Below are positions 23,459-31,891 of a DNA stretch of 64,000 nucleotides, in pieces; the first letter of the stretch is position 1; the number at the start of each line of letters is the position of its first letter. The notes under the pieces are model-generated. The model was not told where the DNA came from, ran no database searches, and saw only the letters and a program-made list of their open reading frames with translations. The position numbers and the translations under genes are program-made. The DNA comes from Robiginitalea myxolifaciens (GTDB taxonomy: Bacteria > Bacteroidota > Bacteroidia > Flavobacteriales > Flavobacteriaceae), in contig NZ_FOYQ01000001.1 of NCBI RefSeq assembly GCF_900115205.1, positions 771,240 to 835,239 on the forward strand, in the 5' to 3' direction.

Positions 23459-25849
23459 ATGAGAGTGAAAACTACGCTATTGCTTTTATTGGCCCTGTGC
23501 TGCTCAATCGTTGCCTCCGCGCAATGTAGCGGTGCAACCTTTCAGGAGCAAAACGGCATTGTCGTAATCCAGGCCGAAAATGTCAGTACCACTGGCTCAT
23601 GGGCCAAACAATCCTCCCAATCCGGATCCACCGGTAGCGGTTACCTGAACTGGACCGGATCCGAATTTTTCGGAACTCCCGGGAATGGCCTGATCCAATA
23701 TACGGTAAGGATTAATTCCCCAGGGACCTACCGCTTTAACTGGAGGACGAAAATTGGTATTGGAAACAACAGTACAGAACACAACGATACCTGGTTGCGA
23801 ATTCCAGGGGCAGCAGATTTCTACGCCCAAAAAGGAAACAGCCGCATCTATCCGAGAGGAACAGGCAAAACTCCAAACCCGGAAGGAGCCAGCTCCAACG
23901 GATGGTTTAAGGTTTACATGAATTCCCTGCAATGGACCTGGTCTGCATTTACCAGCGACTTTGACGGACACGTAATTTATGTACGTTTTGCAACCGCAGG
24001 TGTGTACACTATTCAATTATCAGCCCGTTCTCGCGGACACTTGATCGATCGAATGGTACTCTATAAAGAAAGCCAATACGGCGCTGGATCTGCCCAGGAT
24101 CTGTCCCGGGCCGAAACACTTTGCGACGGCAATCCTACGCCTCCACCATCAGGTGGCGGTGGCGGTGGCGGCGGTACTGGCGGTGGCGGTGGCACCGGTG
24201 GTGGTGGCGGAGCAGCCAATACGGCTCCAACCGTGAACATTACCAGTCCTTCGAATGGAGCTACAATTGCTCCAGGCAGTAACGTAAGCATTGCTCTGAA
24301 TTCCAATGATTCCGACGGGAACGTCGTTCAACACCGCATCTTCGTTAATGGTGCTGTGGTAGATACAGACGGTGCGGGCTATACCCCTCATGTGATCAGT
24401 AATATTGCCAGTGGAAGTTACACCGTTCGCGCTTCGGTAACCGATAACGACGGGGCCGTGGCGAATGACGAAATCACCTTTACCGTAAGCGGAAGCACCG
24501 GCGGTGGTGGAAACACTGGTGGTGGCGGAAGTACCGGAGGCGGTGGAAGCACTGGAGGTGGCGGAAGCACCGGAAATGCAGCACCTACCGTAAACATTAC
24601 CAGTCCTGGTAATGGGGCCAACGTTGCCGTTGGTAGCAATGTTTCCGTAAATCTGAGCACCAATGACAGTGACGGAACCGTTGTTGAACATAAGATATTC
24701 GTAAATGGAACCCTGGTAGATACCGATGGTCCCGGATTTACACCACATATTATCACCGGAATTGCCGCGGGTAACTATACCGTCCGCGCCATGGTAACCG
24801 ACAACGATGGTGCAACCAGTGAAGACACCGTTAGCTTTACTGCCGGAGGTGGCTCAGGCGGTGGAACCGGAGGTGGAACTGGTGGAGGCACTGGTGGAGG
24901 AACCGGTGGAGGCAATGGAGCTCCTACCGTAAGCATTACCAGTCCTTCAAATGGAGCAAATGTTGCTGTAGGTAGTAACGTATCCGTTAACCTATCAGCC
25001 AATGACGCCGATGGAAGTGTTGTAGAGCACAAGATTTTCGTAAACGGGCGCCTTGTCGATACCGATGGTGCCAACTTTACGCCTCACATTATTGTTGGGG
25101 TTGCTGCAGGAGGCTATACCGTCCGGGCACTGGTTACCGACAATGATGGTAACACCGGTGAAGCTACTATCAATTTCAGCGCCGGAGGTACCGGTGGTGG
25201 ATCTGGTGGTGGAACCGGAGGTGGATCTACGGAAACTGTTGTTTTCAACCTGATCAATCCGTCCAATAATACCAGCCTTGGAGCTTTAAATAACGGAAGC
25301 AACATCGCCAATGGTAGTTCTTTGAACATACAGGTTTCCACTTCTGTATCCGGTGCGGGTAGTGTCGTATTTGGTCTGAGTGGAACACAGAGCAGAGGAT
25401 GGGTGGAAAGCACCGCCCCCTATGCCTTGTTTGGAGATTTCAATGGAGACTATATCGCCGGAAGCCTTGCTCCTGGAAGCTACATCTTGTTGGCAACCTT
25501 CTATTCTGGGGCTAGAGGTACTGGCTCCGTTGTCGATAGCAGAACCATCAGCTTCACGGTATCAGGATCCGGAAGGGAAGTAACAGACGTTAAGGCTGTT
25601 GCCTACCCGAACCCAACCCCTGACGGGACGTTGTCCGTTAAGTTCCCTCGCGTAATGGGAGCCGAAATTGGATACAACCTGATGTCTCCTGCAGGCCAGT
25701 TAATCGCCTCTGGGGTTATCGAGAATGCTACGGCTTCCGATGCCGCTGAGCTTAAACTGCCAGCATTACAAAACAGTCAGGAAGGAATCTATTACCTGAT
25801 TGTAACGGATGGTGCGCAATCGTATACCATCCCGGTTATTCGCAAATAG
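23459..25849 (+). CDS. Secreted multi-domain protein with Ig-like repeats and type IX sorting domain
   Basis: A 796-residue exported protein. A signal peptide ends near VASAQ (residue 21-22). A jelly-roll, CBM-like domain (about 30-205) with IVVIQAENVSTTGSWAKQS resembles carbohydrate-binding modules. Three near-identical Ig-like domains start at about residues 254, 373 and 486 with the pattern APTVNITSPSNGA and carry VEHKIFVNGTLVDTDG-type cores. They are joined by glycine-rich linkers such as GGGGTGGGGG. A fourth divergent domain spans about 590-705. The final ~85 residues form a type A C-terminal domain of the type IX secretion system (VAYPNPTPDGTLSVKFP ... GIYYLIV). It is probably displayed on the cell surface to bind polysaccharide; no catalytic module is seen. 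Confidence 0.85.
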   Translation: MRVKTTLLLLLALCCSIVASAQCSGATFQEQNGIVVIQAENVSTTGSWAKQSSQSGSTGSGYLNWTGSEFFGTPGNGLIQYTVRINSPGTYRFNWRTKIGIGNNSTEHNDTWLRIPGAADFYAQKGNSRIYPRGTGKTPNPEGASSNGWFKVYMNSLQWTWSAFTSDFDGHVIYVRFATAGVYTIQLSARSRGHLIDRMVLYKESQYGAGSAQDLSRAETLCDGNPTPPPSGGGGGGGGTGGGGGTGGGGGAANTAPTVNITSPSNGATIAPGSNVSIALNSNDSDGNVVQHRIFVNGAVVDTDGAGYTPHVISNIASGSYTVRASVTDNDGAVANDEITFTVSGSTGGGGNTGGGGSTGGGGSTGGGGSTGNAAPTVNITSPGNGANVAVGSNVSVNLSTNDSDGTVVEHKIFVNGTLVDTDGPGFTPHIITGIAAGNYTVRAMVTDNDGATSEDTVSFTAGGGSGGGTGGGTGGGTGGGTGGGNGAPTVSITSPSNGANVAVGSNVSVNLSANDADGSVVEHKIFVNGRLVDTDGANFTPHIIVGVAAGGYTVRALVTDNDGNTGEATINFSAGGTGGGSGGGTGGGSTETVVFNLINPSNNTSLGALNNGSNIANGSSLNIQVSTSVSGAGSVVFGLSGTQSRGWVESTAPYALFGDFNGDYIAGSLAPGSYILLATFYSGARGTGSVVDSRTISFTVSGSGREVTDVKAVAYPNPTPDGTLSVKFPRVMGAEIGYNLMSPAGQLIASGVIENATASDAAELKLPALQNSQEGIYYLIVTDGAQSYTIPVIRK

Positions 25850-25892
25850 TGAAGCATCGTAAATAGGAATATTTACATGCTGAGGTAAACAG

Positions 25893-25921
25893 AAAACCCT
25901 GGTCGTTAAGACCGGGGTTTT
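25893..25921 (+). terminator. Terminator of the secreted Ig-repeat gene
   Basis: AAAACCCTGGTC and GACCGGGGTTTT form a long stem with one central mismatch around GTTAA, followed by CTTTT. It begins 43 nt after the stop codon. Confidence 0.8.
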
Positions 25922-26046
25922 CTTTTATGCTTATTTACCGTTTACCGAATATTCTTCCCACGCATCCGTAAAAACCTCATTTTGATCGAATAGCAAAAAG
26001 GCATTGCCCTCAATTTTAGTATATTGGGAGTAAACACTATAGGATT

Positions 26047-26175
26047 ATGGAAAATAATATCTCCGCCGGCACACGTGTCCTGAATGGATTTCTGAGAATT
26101 ATGGTCGGTACACTTATCGTCGTATTGGGCGCAGTGGTTGTCTGTATGATCCTGGCGGCTCTTGGAGTTTTTTAA
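26047..26175 (+). CDS. 42-residue single-span membrane protein
   Basis: ATG at 26047 opens a 42-codon frame: a polar start (MENNISAGTRVLNGFLRI) followed by one strongly hydrophobic helix (about residues 19-42: VGTLIVVLGAVVVCMILAAL) and a TAA. It stands alone between two terminators (25893-25921 and 26199-26227), which suggests its own transcript. No family is recognised. The clean amphipathic-then-hydrophobic design and bracketing by terminators support a real small protein. Confidence 0.5.
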   Translation: MENNISAGTRVLNGFLRIMVGTLIVVLGAVVVCMILAALGVF

Positions 26176-26198
26176 AGGCCAAACGAAAAACGAAACTT

Positions 26199-26227
26199 AA
26201 CCCTCTGCTGAATCGCAGGGGGTTTTT
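26199..26227 (+). terminator. Terminator after the 42-residue membrane protein
   Basis: AACCCTCTGC pairs with GCAGGGGGTT around TGAATC (one wobble pair) and is followed by TTT. It overlaps the end of the convergent threonylcarbamoyl-AMP synthase gene. Confidence 0.7.
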
Positions 26228-27191
26228 ATTTGCCAAACGGCGAGCTGTGACCAAAGGACGCTTTCAGCAATCGATCCATAATAGCTACTCCGATTCCTTC
26301 TTTCGGAACGGGCTCCGCAATAATCAGTTCCAGACCGGCATGTTGCAGGTCGTGCATCGCTCCAAAAAGGCCGGCTGCATATTTGCTGAGATCCCCATCT
26401 TCGGCGAGTAGGCGCACTTCTTTAAAGGGTGCAGGCGCAGGGCCGCTCAAACCAATATAGCCTGTGCGTTCGGGGTCAATAGATTGAATCAATTCCGGCG
26501 TACTTAGCATAAAGGGAATGACCGGGCTATAGTGGGAATCCATCATTCCCGGGGCTTCGGTAATAGAGGAACCCGGAAGTTCCGGGGCTTCGGGGACCAG
26601 GCGCAACAAATCGTTTCGGGTAATGGCCCCGGGACGCAACAAACGGAATCCGTCCTCCTGTAAGGCCACGATAGTGGATTCTATCCCCACCCGGGTGATC
26701 CCGCCATCCAGCACTTTATCCACACCAGGCAGATAGCGGTCTACGTGCCAGGCCCGGGTCGGGCTAATGCGTCCGAACTTATTGGCACTGGGGGCAGCTA
26801 GTGGCCGGTCTGCTTCACGGATCAATTCCAGGGCAATGGGATGGTCCGGCATTCGGATCCCTACCGTTGGGAGGCCTGAAGAAACGATGTCGGGCACAAC
26901 ATCCGATTTCGGCACGACCAAGGTCAATGGACCTGGCCAAAAAGCTTCTGCCAGGGTGTACATCATCTTGTTTCGGAATGTCGTCAGGGTTTCGGCCCGG
27001 GCAATACTATCGACATGCACGATAAGCGGATCAAAAGACGGGCGTTCTTTAAGTTCATAGATCTTTGCCACGGCCAAAGGATCCAGGGCATTGGCTCCTA
27101 ATCCATATACCGTCTCGGTAGGAAATGCCACAAGCTTCCCCGCGCGAATGAAGGCAGCTGCCTCTTTGATATCCTTTTTGTTCCCTGTCAT
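26226..27191 (-). CDS. L-threonylcarbamoyladenylate synthase (Sua5 type)
   Basis: A 321-residue enzyme that makes threonylcarbamoyl-AMP from threonine, bicarbonate and ATP, the first step of the t6A37 modification of ANN-decoding tRNAs. The YrdC domain (about 1-200) has the KxR/SxN-type features: GKLVAFPTETVYGLGANA, LKERPSFDPLIVHV, PGPLTLVV and APSANKFGRISPT. The extra C-terminal region (about 225-321) is the Sua5 domain, which distinguishes it from short TsaC. It lies next to tRNA-Leu but is a separate gene. The length fits Sua5 (about 330). Confidence 0.92.
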   Translation of the reverse strand: MTGNKKDIKEAAAFIRAGKLVAFPTETVYGLGANALDPLAVAKIYELKERPSFDPLIVHVDSIARAETLTTFRNKMMYTLAEAFWPGPLTLVVPKSDVVPDIVSSGLPTVGIRMPDHPIALELIREADRPLAAPSANKFGRISPTRAWHVDRYLPGVDKVLDGGITRVGIESTIVALQEDGFRLLRPGAITRNDLLRLVPEAPELPGSSITEAPGMMDSHYSPVIPFMLSTPELIQSIDPERTGYIGLSGPAPAPFKEVRLLAEDGDLSKYAAGLFGAMHDLQHAGLELIIAEPVPKEGIGVAIMDRLLKASFGHSSPFGK

Positions 27192-27225
27192 TTTCAGAAG
27201 TACGACCCTGAGACCGCCTTAAAAT

Positions 27226-27252
27226 AAAAAACCCATCCGGCGGGATGGGTTT
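27226..27252 (-). terminator. Terminator of tRNA-Leu(CAG)
   Basis: AAACCCATCC and GGATGGGTTT form a perfect 10-bp stem with a 4-nt loop. On the minus strand it is followed by TTTTTT-type sequence (27231-27226). It lies 8 nt beyond the tRNA 3' end. Confidence 0.8.
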
Positions 27253-27259
27253 CCTTAAG

Positions 27260-27341
27260 TGCAGATGAAAGGACTCGAACCTTCACGCCTTGCGGCACTA
27301 GTACCTGAAACTAGCGTGTCTACCAATTCCACCACATCTGC
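27260..27341 (-). tRNA. tRNA-Leu (anticodon CAG)
   Basis: An 82-nt class II tRNA on the minus strand with acceptor GCAGATG/CATCTGC and discriminator A. The D-arm contains TGGAATTGGTAGACAC. The anticodon stem CTAGT/ACTAG holds the loop TTCAGGT (anticodon CAG). There is a variable arm and the T-loop GGTTCGAGTCC. No CCA is encoded. It decodes CUG. Confidence 0.96.
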
Positions 27342-27549
27342 AGCTTTTGGTATTGCTTACCAAAGCGGCGACAAATGTACTAATTTTTTTGGCTGACTGC
27401 GTAATATTTCGAGTCATTTCACAAAGAGTGGCAGCGGAATATTAAATCTTTACTAAATCCTGCTTTTTAGCCTGAATTCAACGCCTGGGATTTGGGTTAA
27501 ATCGATGTAAATCCTTACATTTTACCTTGCTAAATTCAATACACTAACA

Positions 27550-30285
27550 ATGAAGTTAAAATTCTTTTTTGCACTCTGCTTTCTGGCCGCAATAAGCCTG
27601 CAGGCCCAGTATAAGCAAACTGCCTCCGTGGAGGGAATCACGGAGTATCAACTAGACAATGGCCTTAAGGTATTGTTGTTCCCCGACAATTCCTCCCAGA
27701 CCATTACGGTCAACATCACCTACCTGGTAGGGTCCCGCCATGAAGGATATGGAGAAAAGGGGATGGCGCACCTGTTGGAGCACCTGGTTTTTAAAGGAAC
27801 CCCAAACCACCCGGACATTCCAAAAGAGCTGAGTTCTCATGGTGCCCGTCCGAACGGAACCACCTATTACGACCGCACCAATTATTTTGAAACGTTTAAT
27901 GCCACCGAAGAGAACCTCGACTGGGCCCTGGATCTGGAATCCGACCGGATGATGAATTCCTTCATCGCCCAGGAAGACCTGGAATCCGAGTTTACCGTGG
28001 TGCGCAATGAATTCGAAAGCGGAGAAAACAGCCCGTTCCGTGTGCTGATCCAAAAGGTAACCGACGCGGCCTACCTCTGGCACAACTATGGGAATTCCAC
28101 CATTGGTAACCGATCGGATATCGAAAGGGTTCCGATTGAGAACCTCAAGGAATTCTACCGTAAATTTTATCGTCCGGATAACGCGGTATTAATGATTACC
28201 GGAAAATTCGAGAACGAAGCCATGATGGAAAAAGTGGTGGAGAAATTCGGCCCGTTGAAGGCGCCGGACATGCCCATCCGGGATTCCTATACCGAAGAGC
28301 CTGCTCAGGACGGTGAGAAACGCGTAACCGTTAGCCGTGTAGGCGACATTCAACTCGTTGCTTCCCTCTATCACGGCCCTGCTGGGTCGCATCCGGATTA
28401 CGCCGCTATGGCGATTGTGGAAGAAGTACTCACCGATGAGCCTTCCGGACGCCTGTACAAGGCGCTGGTAGAATCCCAAAAGGCTTCTTCCGTTTGGTCC
28501 TTCTCCCCTTTCCTCAAGGAACCCGGCTTTATATTCATCAATGCGGAGGTACCTTCCGATAAAGATGCCGATGAAGTGGAACGCATCCTGAAGGAAACCC
28601 TTGATGGTCTTAAAGACAATCCGATTACCGAAGAAGAGTTGAAACGCGCCCAGGCCAACCTGGCCAAGTCTACAGATCAGATGATGCGCAATTCCTCCTT
28701 CCTCGGACTCAATATGAGTGAATATATCGGAGCTGGCGATTGGAGGCTCGCCTTCATTACCCGGGACCGGGTAGCTGAGGCAACCCTGGAGCATGTCAAC
28801 AAAGTGGCTGCCAAGTACTTCATCCCGTCTAACCGCACCATCGGAAGATTCATGCCTACCGAGAATCCTGTACGTGTTGAGATTCCTCACACCCAGGGTC
28901 TGGAAGAACTCGTTACCTCCTACAAAGGCAAAGAGGACATGGGTACGGGAGAAGCCTTTGACGTTAGCTATGACAATATCCAGCAGCGTCTGGATCAGGG
29001 TCAATTAGACAACGGGATCCAATATGGCTTCATCGAAAAGCAAAATCGGGCCAATGCCGTGAACCTTAATTTCAGTATGCGTAACGGGGATGTAAATTCC
29101 CTGATGAACAAAGGGGTGATTCCCGGATTCACCGCGCAGATGCTGAATAAAGGAACAACGTCACGCAGCAGACAACAGATCGAAGATGAGCTCAGCGCAT
29201 TGAAATCTTCGATTTTCCTTACTGGTCGCAACGGAAACGTTTATGCCTATATCTCTTCCACAAAGGAAAACCTGATGCCTACCGTGGAGCTGATGACGGA
29301 TATGATTAAGAATCCGGCCTTTGATCCGGCAGAGCTTGAAAAACTCAAGACCGAACGAATCGCTGCCCTGGAACTCAATAAGACAGAGCCGCAATCTGTA
29401 GCCGGGCGTCGCCTTTCGGAAATTAACAACCATTATCCCAAAGGACATCCGAATTATGCGATGTCTCTGGAGGAAGAAATGGAGGCCATCAAGGCAGTAA
29501 CCATAGATGATCTGAAGCAATTCTACAACGACTTCTATGGCTTGGGGAAATCAATCACCATCGGGATCGGAACCTTCGAATCAGAAGAGGTTAAGGCGTA
29601 CCTTCAAAAGGAATTCGCCGGATTTGATGACGCTGAGGACTATGCGGAAATTAAATCGCCGTTTCATGCGAATAACGTCGCCAATGAAAACATCATTACC
29701 CCGGATAAAAAGAATGCGATCACCTTTGGCGTTCTTGGGGTAAAAATGAGTCAGGACGATAAGGATTATCCGGCATTACAAATCGCTGCCACTGTTTTCG
29801 GAGGAGGCTTTTTGAATTCTCGTGTTGCTGAGCGCCTGCGTCAGAAAGACGGGGTCAGTTATGGAGCCGGTGCAAGTCTTAATGCAGATAGTGACAAGGA
29901 CGACCAAAATTCATCCCTTTTCGTTTATGCCATCTACAATCCAATGAACCTGGATAAGGTCCAGCTCGGATTTACAGAAGAAACCCAGCGCTTTATTGAT
30001 GGGGGGATTACCGAGGAGGAACTCACCAATGCCGTAAATGGTTGGATCCAGGGGCAGAATGTGAGCCGAGCCAAAGACAATGAGCTGGCGTCCGTCATTA
30101 ACAACAACATCTACTACAGTCGGGACATGTCCTATCAAAAGGAAATGGAGGCTAAGGTAAGCGCCCTGACTGTTGCCGATGTCAACGCAGCCATTAAGAA
30201 GTACTTTAAACCCTTCTCAGAGTGGACCGTGGTCAATGCCGGAGATTACAATGCCGGTGACGCCTCCGGAACAGAAGAGGAATAA
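27550..30285 (+). CDS. M16 family zinc peptidase, two-domain secreted form
   Basis: A 911-residue insulinase-family peptidase with a signal peptide (LKFFFALCFLAAISLQAQ). The N-terminal half carries the inverted zinc motif HLLEHLVFKGT (HxxEH, about residues 74-78), with the downstream glutamate in the FTVVRNEFESGENSP helix. The C-terminal half (about 480-890) is the inactive M16 partner domain. It ends with a conserved GVSYGAGASL and NAAIKKYFKPF region. Such periplasmic or surface enzymes degrade peptides. It stands alone with its own terminator. Confidence 0.9.
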   Translation: MKLKFFFALCFLAAISLQAQYKQTASVEGITEYQLDNGLKVLLFPDNSSQTITVNITYLVGSRHEGYGEKGMAHLLEHLVFKGTPNHPDIPKELSSHGARPNGTTYYDRTNYFETFNATEENLDWALDLESDRMMNSFIAQEDLESEFTVVRNEFESGENSPFRVLIQKVTDAAYLWHNYGNSTIGNRSDIERVPIENLKEFYRKFYRPDNAVLMITGKFENEAMMEKVVEKFGPLKAPDMPIRDSYTEEPAQDGEKRVTVSRVGDIQLVASLYHGPAGSHPDYAAMAIVEEVLTDEPSGRLYKALVESQKASSVWSFSPFLKEPGFIFINAEVPSDKDADEVERILKETLDGLKDNPITEEELKRAQANLAKSTDQMMRNSSFLGLNMSEYIGAGDWRLAFITRDRVAEATLEHVNKVAAKYFIPSNRTIGRFMPTENPVRVEIPHTQGLEELVTSYKGKEDMGTGEAFDVSYDNIQQRLDQGQLDNGIQYGFIEKQNRANAVNLNFSMRNGDVNSLMNKGVIPGFTAQMLNKGTTSRSRQQIEDELSALKSSIFLTGRNGNVYAYISSTKENLMPTVELMTDMIKNPAFDPAELEKLKTERIAALELNKTEPQSVAGRRLSEINNHYPKGHPNYAMSLEEEMEAIKAVTIDDLKQFYNDFYGLGKSITIGIGTFESEEVKAYLQKEFAGFDDAEDYAEIKSPFHANNVANENIITPDKKNAITFGVLGVKMSQDDKDYPALQIAATVFGGGFLNSRVAERLRQKDGVSYGAGASLNADSDKDDQNSSLFVYAIYNPMNLDKVQLGFTEETQRFIDGGITEEELTNAVNGWIQGQNVSRAKDNELASVINNNIYYSRDMSYQKEMEAKVSALTVADVNAAIKKYFKPFSEWTVVNAGDYNAGDASGTEEE

Positions 30286-30330
30286 AGTTCACGATCCAAA
30301 AACAGGGAACATCCTGTAATTAATTTGAAA

Positions 30331-30359
30331 AAAGCTCCCGTTAAATCCGGGAGCTTTTT
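30331..30359 (+). terminator. Terminator of the M16 peptidase gene
   Basis: AAAGCTCCCG and CGGGAGCTTT form a perfect 10-bp stem around a 7-nt loop, followed by TT. An A-run precedes it. Confidence 0.85.
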
Positions 30360-30389
30360 GTTTATATTCAAAATTCAAAAAAACTTGCG

Positions 30390-30776
30390 ATGGATTATTA
30401 CACCCTGATGTACCTACACCTGGCCACCGTAATACCGTGTTTTTTAATTGGCACAATGCTCCTAATGCTAAAGAAAGGTACGGGTATCCATAGATCTTTC
30501 GGGAGGGTTTACATGATCCTTATGCTAATAACCGCGACAATAACACTTTTTATGCCAGCCGATGTGGGGCCCAGATTTTTGAATCACTTTGGCTGGATTC
30601 ATAGCTTTAGTTTTCTTACCATATATACCGTGCCGACGGCATATTGGGCTATTAAAAAAGGTAACGTCAAATCGCATAGCAGGAAAATGGTCCTCCTTTA
30701 TTTTGGTGCGATAATAATCGCAGGTGGATTTACCTTTTCCCCTGGCCGTTACTTGCACGATTTATTCTTTGGCTAG
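30390..30776 (+). CDS. DUF2306 family membrane protein
   Basis: A 128-residue protein with four membrane helices. HLATVIPCFLIGTMLLMLKK opens the first helix, and conserved histidines appear as GIHRSFGRVYMILM, GWIHSFSFLT and VKSHSRKMVLLYFGAI. The spacing of these histidines and the arginine-containing turns match DUF2306 (four-helix proteins, possibly haem-related, function unproven). The start ATG lies 31 nt after the terminator of the M16 gene. The following lipoprotein gene begins 34 nt downstream. Confidence 0.75.
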   Translation: MDYYTLMYLHLATVIPCFLIGTMLLMLKKGTGIHRSFGRVYMILMLITATITLFMPADVGPRFLNHFGWIHSFSFLTIYTVPTAYWAIKKGNVKSHSRKMVLLYFGAIIIAGGFTFSPGRYLHDLFFG

Positions 30777-30810
30777 GCAACATCGAACGAGCTTCTGGCG
30801 TTTTCAGGAT

Positions 30811-31665
30811 ATGAAATTTCATCCTTTCCAGCTACTTTTAATAACACCGCTACTCTTCCTGAGCTGTTCTTCAGAAGATAGTCCGCGCGAGGAGGTAATG
30901 CCAGACACTTTCATTTTTGAGGACGATTTTGAAACGGTCTCCGGGGAGTTGGACGAACTCTTTCCTACCGATCAATCCAGATGGTCCACATTACAACAGA
31001 CGAATCCAAGTGGTGCCGTGAATGAGATTTCGGTAAGTACTGCCCGGTCGAGTTTGGGCGCTTCCTCCCTAAGGATCCTGGCTCGGCAATCGGACGCCTT
31101 GCTTTCCAAAATGGATATTGAAAAAAACGGCTTGAACATTGCCCCGGGTAGTCGGGTAAGCATTGCGGCAGATTTCTTTATCCCAGGTACCCAGCCCCTG
31201 ACGAATTTACTGTTGATTGACCTGGAATGTTGTTCGTGCTGGGACCCGGAAGTGGGCGATAACTTCGGTGCGGAAAACCAATGCCCGGGAGTGCGGCTTA
31301 TGATGACCGGAGACAATGACTACCTGGCTATAGAGCGCGGTAAGATCTCCGGTACCACACTCGTGCAATCTGCTGTTCCTTTTCCGAGAAATGAGTGGGT
31401 AAACGTCGTTTGGGAAATGACGCTTGCCCCTGATGATACCGGTCAGAACATCCTGAGGATCGAAGGGGTCGAAGTAATTAATGAAAGTGCAATGAATCTG
31501 CCCAGCGCAGCCGTTTTCCGAGAGGTATTCGCCCAGGAAGGCATCGCCTTTGAGCTGGCAGACCCCGCTTTTTATGAACGTGTTCAAATCGGGGCTACGG
31601 CCAATCCCATAGCCGGCGATGTCGAGATCTATATAGATAACTTTTCGATCCGAATCGAGCAATAA
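30811..31665 (+). CDS. Predicted lipoprotein with jelly-roll-like domain
   Basis: A 284-residue protein. I start it at ATG 30811, because this gives a clean lipoprotein signal (FQLLLITPLLFLSCSSEDSP, lipobox LSCS with Cys near residue 19); the frame is open further upstream but that would bury the signal. The body is rich in beta-strand patterns (VSIAADFFIPG, EWVNVVWEMTLAPDD, GDVEIYIDNFSIRIE), the look of concanavalin/LamG-type folds that bind or cleave glycans. A cysteine-rich stretch ECCSCWDPEVGDN sits near residue 141. No catalytic residues can be assigned. Confidence 0.6.
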   Translation: MKFHPFQLLLITPLLFLSCSSEDSPREEVMPDTFIFEDDFETVSGELDELFPTDQSRWSTLQQTNPSGAVNEISVSTARSSLGASSLRILARQSDALLSKMDIEKNGLNIAPGSRVSIAADFFIPGTQPLTNLLLIDLECCSCWDPEVGDNFGAENQCPGVRLMMTGDNDYLAIERGKISGTTLVQSAVPFPRNEWVNVVWEMTLAPDDTGQNILRIEGVEVINESAMNLPSAAVFREVFAQEGIAFELADPAFYERVQIGATANPIAGDVEIYIDNFSIRIEQ

Positions 31666-31696
31666 AAAAAGCCGACTGTTAAAAGTCGGCTTTTTT
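31664..31696. terminator. Bidirectional terminator between the lipoprotein gene and tRNA-Leu
   Basis: AAAAAAGCCGACT and AGTCGGCTTTTTT form a perfect stem around GTTAAA. T-runs lie on both strands, so it can serve both convergent genes. It overlaps the last bases of the lipoprotein stop region. Confidence 0.85.
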
Positions 31697-31698
31697 CG

Positions 31699-31780
31699 TG
31701 CAGGCGGAGGGACTCGAACCCACACACCTCGCGGCACTAGATCCTAAATCTAGCGTGTCTACCAATTCCACCACGCCTGC
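31699..31780 (-). tRNA. tRNA-Leu (anticodon TAG)
   Basis: An 82-nt class II tRNA on the minus strand with acceptor GCAGGCG/CGCCTGC and discriminator A. The D-arm is the same as in the other tRNA-Leu. The anticodon stem CTAGA/TCTAG holds the loop TTTAGGA (anticodon TAG). The T-loop is GGTTCGAGTCC and no CCA is encoded. It decodes CUN codons. Confidence 0.96.
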
Positions 31781-31891
31781 GATTGGGAGGCAAATATACA
31801 CTTTTTATTCCTCTGGCGCTTTCTTAAATTTATCCCTCCGGCAAAGAACTTTTCCTGCCGCAGGTTCACCAAAACGAAATTGCATACATAA

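Noticed and set aside
24149-25413. Repetitive GGT/GGC tracts and several antisense open frames that could be mistaken for a repeat array or CRISPR
   Set aside because: The repeats are codons for glycine linkers inside one continuous coding frame; they lack unique spacers of constant length.
27260-31780. Two tRNA-Leu genes as possible integration sites for a mobile island between them
   Set aside because: The genes between them are ordinary chromosomal genes, there is no integrase, and the shared tRNA sequence is explained by isoacceptor similarity.
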